DNA from: Mucilaginibacter sp. Bleaf8
Lineage (GTDB): Bacteria > Bacteroidota > Bacteroidia > Sphingobacteriales > Sphingobacteriaceae
Assembly (NCBI RefSeq): GCF_018390515.1
Contig: NZ_JAHBBK010000002.1
Coordinates: forward strand, 353,743 to 417,742
Direction: 5' to 3'
Length of the DNA stretch: 64,000 bases
Part shown: positions 63,135 through 64,000 of the stretch, in pieces
How positions within the stretch are numbered: position 1 is the stretch's first letter
How the letters are laid out: every line of letters begins with the position of its first letter
The notes under the pieces: generated by a model
Database searches by the model: none
What the model saw: only the letters and a program-made list of their open reading frames with translations
Told to the model about the DNA's origin: nothing
Translations under genes and position numbers: made by a program

Positions 63135-64000
63135 TTAAAAATTGGCGTTTAGTGAGAAACCAAAGCTACGTGTAGGAGCTGTTGAGCCTACGTCCACGCC
63201 TTGTGACCACCATCTTGTACCAAGCGGAGCTTCCGGGTCTACGTTTTCCAACGTTTTCCAGATATAAAATAGGTTACGGCCTATCAAAGAAAATCTCAGG
63301 TTATTAAGATGTAATTTGCTGCTAAAGCTTTTAGGTAAGTTATACCCTATAACCATTTCGCGCATTTTGATATAGCTATTGTCATATACAGATCCTTTCT
63401 CGCTCCAGGAATCATTGCCCCAGTTAAAGGTGTTCATGTAATAGGTAGCTGCGTCAATTACCTTTGTGTTAGGCTGACCGGTGGTTTGATTTACACCTTG
63501 CAGTAACACACCATCATTGTACGTTTTCTTGTTTTCAGTATAAGTTAAGCCACCATGTTCTGCATCACGATATTGTAATGTGTTCTCAAACATACCTGCA
63601 CCCATCATATACTTAGTTGGTGCTGATACCATCTGCCCGCCTAAGCGATAATCGATAGTGAAATCGAATGAGAAATTTTTATAACTGAATGTGTTTGAAA
63701 AACCGCCAATGGCTTTAGGCATAATGTTACCGGCTTTTACATAATTAGCTTTATCCATTACATAAAGTCCGTCGTTATTGATTACATAATTGCCTTTATC
63801 ATCTTTCAAGCGTGGGTTTACATATATATTGCCCAGTAACTCACCTACGCCTGCAACAATTTTTACAGTTGCCTGCTCAGCTTCGTAAGTTGTTATTTGA
63901 TCTACTCCAGGTTGTAAGGCGTATACCTTAGTGCGGTTGATTGAAAAGTTAAAACGAGTATCCCAACGGAAACGGCCTTTTATTGGCGTACCATTTAATG
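63135..64000 (-). CDS. SusC/RagA-family TonB-dependent transporter, C-terminal part
   Basis: The last 288 codons of a SusC-type outer-membrane channel. The frame is open through the right edge, so the start lies outside the window; a TTG at 63809 is an internal codon, not a start. Landmarks: SFDFTIDYRLGGQMVSAPTKYM, LRFSLIGRNLFYIWKTLENVDPEAPLG and a terminal strand ending in aromatic Phe. It precedes its SusD partner by 26 bases. Confidence 0.92.
   Translation of the reverse strand, partial: LNGTPIKGRFRWDTRFNFSINRTKVYALQPGVDQITTYEAEQATVKIVAGVGELLGNIYVNPRLKDDKGNYVINNDGLYVMDKANYVKAGNIMPKAIGGFSNTFSYKNFSFDFTIDYRLGGQMVSAPTKYMMGAGMFENTLQYRDAEHGGLTYTENKKTYNDGVLLQGVNQTTGQPNTKVIDAATYYMNTFNWGNDSWSEKGSVYDNSYIKMREMVIGYNLPKSFSSKLHLNNLRFSLIGRNLFYIWKTLENVDPEAPLGTRWWSQGVDVGSTAPTRSFGFSLNANF

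Noticed and set aside
63135..63809. A complete 224-residue protein starting at 63809
   Set aside because: The start would be an internal TTG; the same frame stays open to the window edge with SusC-like sequence, so this is a truncated larger gene.
1..64000. CRISPR arrays, rRNA genes, prophage or restriction/defence systems
   Set aside because: No regularly spaced repeats, rRNA sequence, phage structural genes, methylases or nucleases were recognised anywhere in the window.

Overview
The window comes from a Bacteroidota genome, most likely Sphingobacteriaceae (Mucilaginibacter/Pedobacter-like). This rests on two SusC/SusD pairs with glycoside hydrolases, lipoproteins of the Bacteroidota type, weak or absent Shine-Dalgarno sequences, and several sites matching the Bacteroidota promoter pattern TTTG-N18..23-TAnnTTTG. 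The assignment is by protein family recognition only; no search was run.

Layout. 1-5.7 kb: a stand-alone BLUF photoreceptor, a Cys/Met PLP-dependent lyase with an amino acid permease, a divergent LacI-type regulator and a secreted BSP-family peptidase. 5.8-9.9 kb: a 1188-residue multi-PAS histidine kinase and a small DoxX-like membrane protein. 9.9-22.7 kb: a compact polysaccharide utilization locus read leftwards (SusC, SusD, two GH2 enzymes, an alginate-lyase-family lyase, GH88 unsaturated uronyl hydrolase), suited to a uronic-acid-containing glycan. 22.7-25.4 kb: a repeat-rich 740-bp leader region, then a membrane protein joining a 7TMR-DISM sensor and coiled coil to the zinc-ribbon/HTH DNA-binding part of an IS1595-type transposase; I read it as the regulator of this locus. 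25.9-32.5 kb: a GAF histidine kinase, an overlapping pair of unknown lipoprotein/membrane genes, a DUF4397 lipoprotein and a CAT-like acetyltransferase. 32.8-35.6 kb: an unknown membrane protein, two glycosyltransferases and tRNA-Pro(TGG).

35.9-40 kb: a bacteriophytochrome histidine kinase and a LOV-domain histidine kinase, divergently arranged. With the BLUF protein this gives three photoreceptor classes in 40 kb. 40-45.5 kb: a metal-related group (heavy-metal-binding lipoprotein, PepSY membrane protein, TonB receptor, small Cys-motif protein). 45.6-50.8 kb: an amino acid permease, a cation/proton antiporter, a DUF1810 protein and a PQQ-type sugar dehydrogenase lipoprotein. 50.9-57.1 kb: a TetR-controlled RND efflux operon (regulator, adaptor, pump, TolC). 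57.3-59.1 kb: a secreted glycosylasparaginase and CutC. 59.1-64 kb: a GH3 glucosidase/xylosidase and a second SusD/SusC pair, the SusC running off the right edge.

The most unusual item is the membrane-anchored sensor with a transposase-derived DNA-binding end next to its probable target locus. The four histidine kinases have no response regulator within the window, so their output lies elsewhere.
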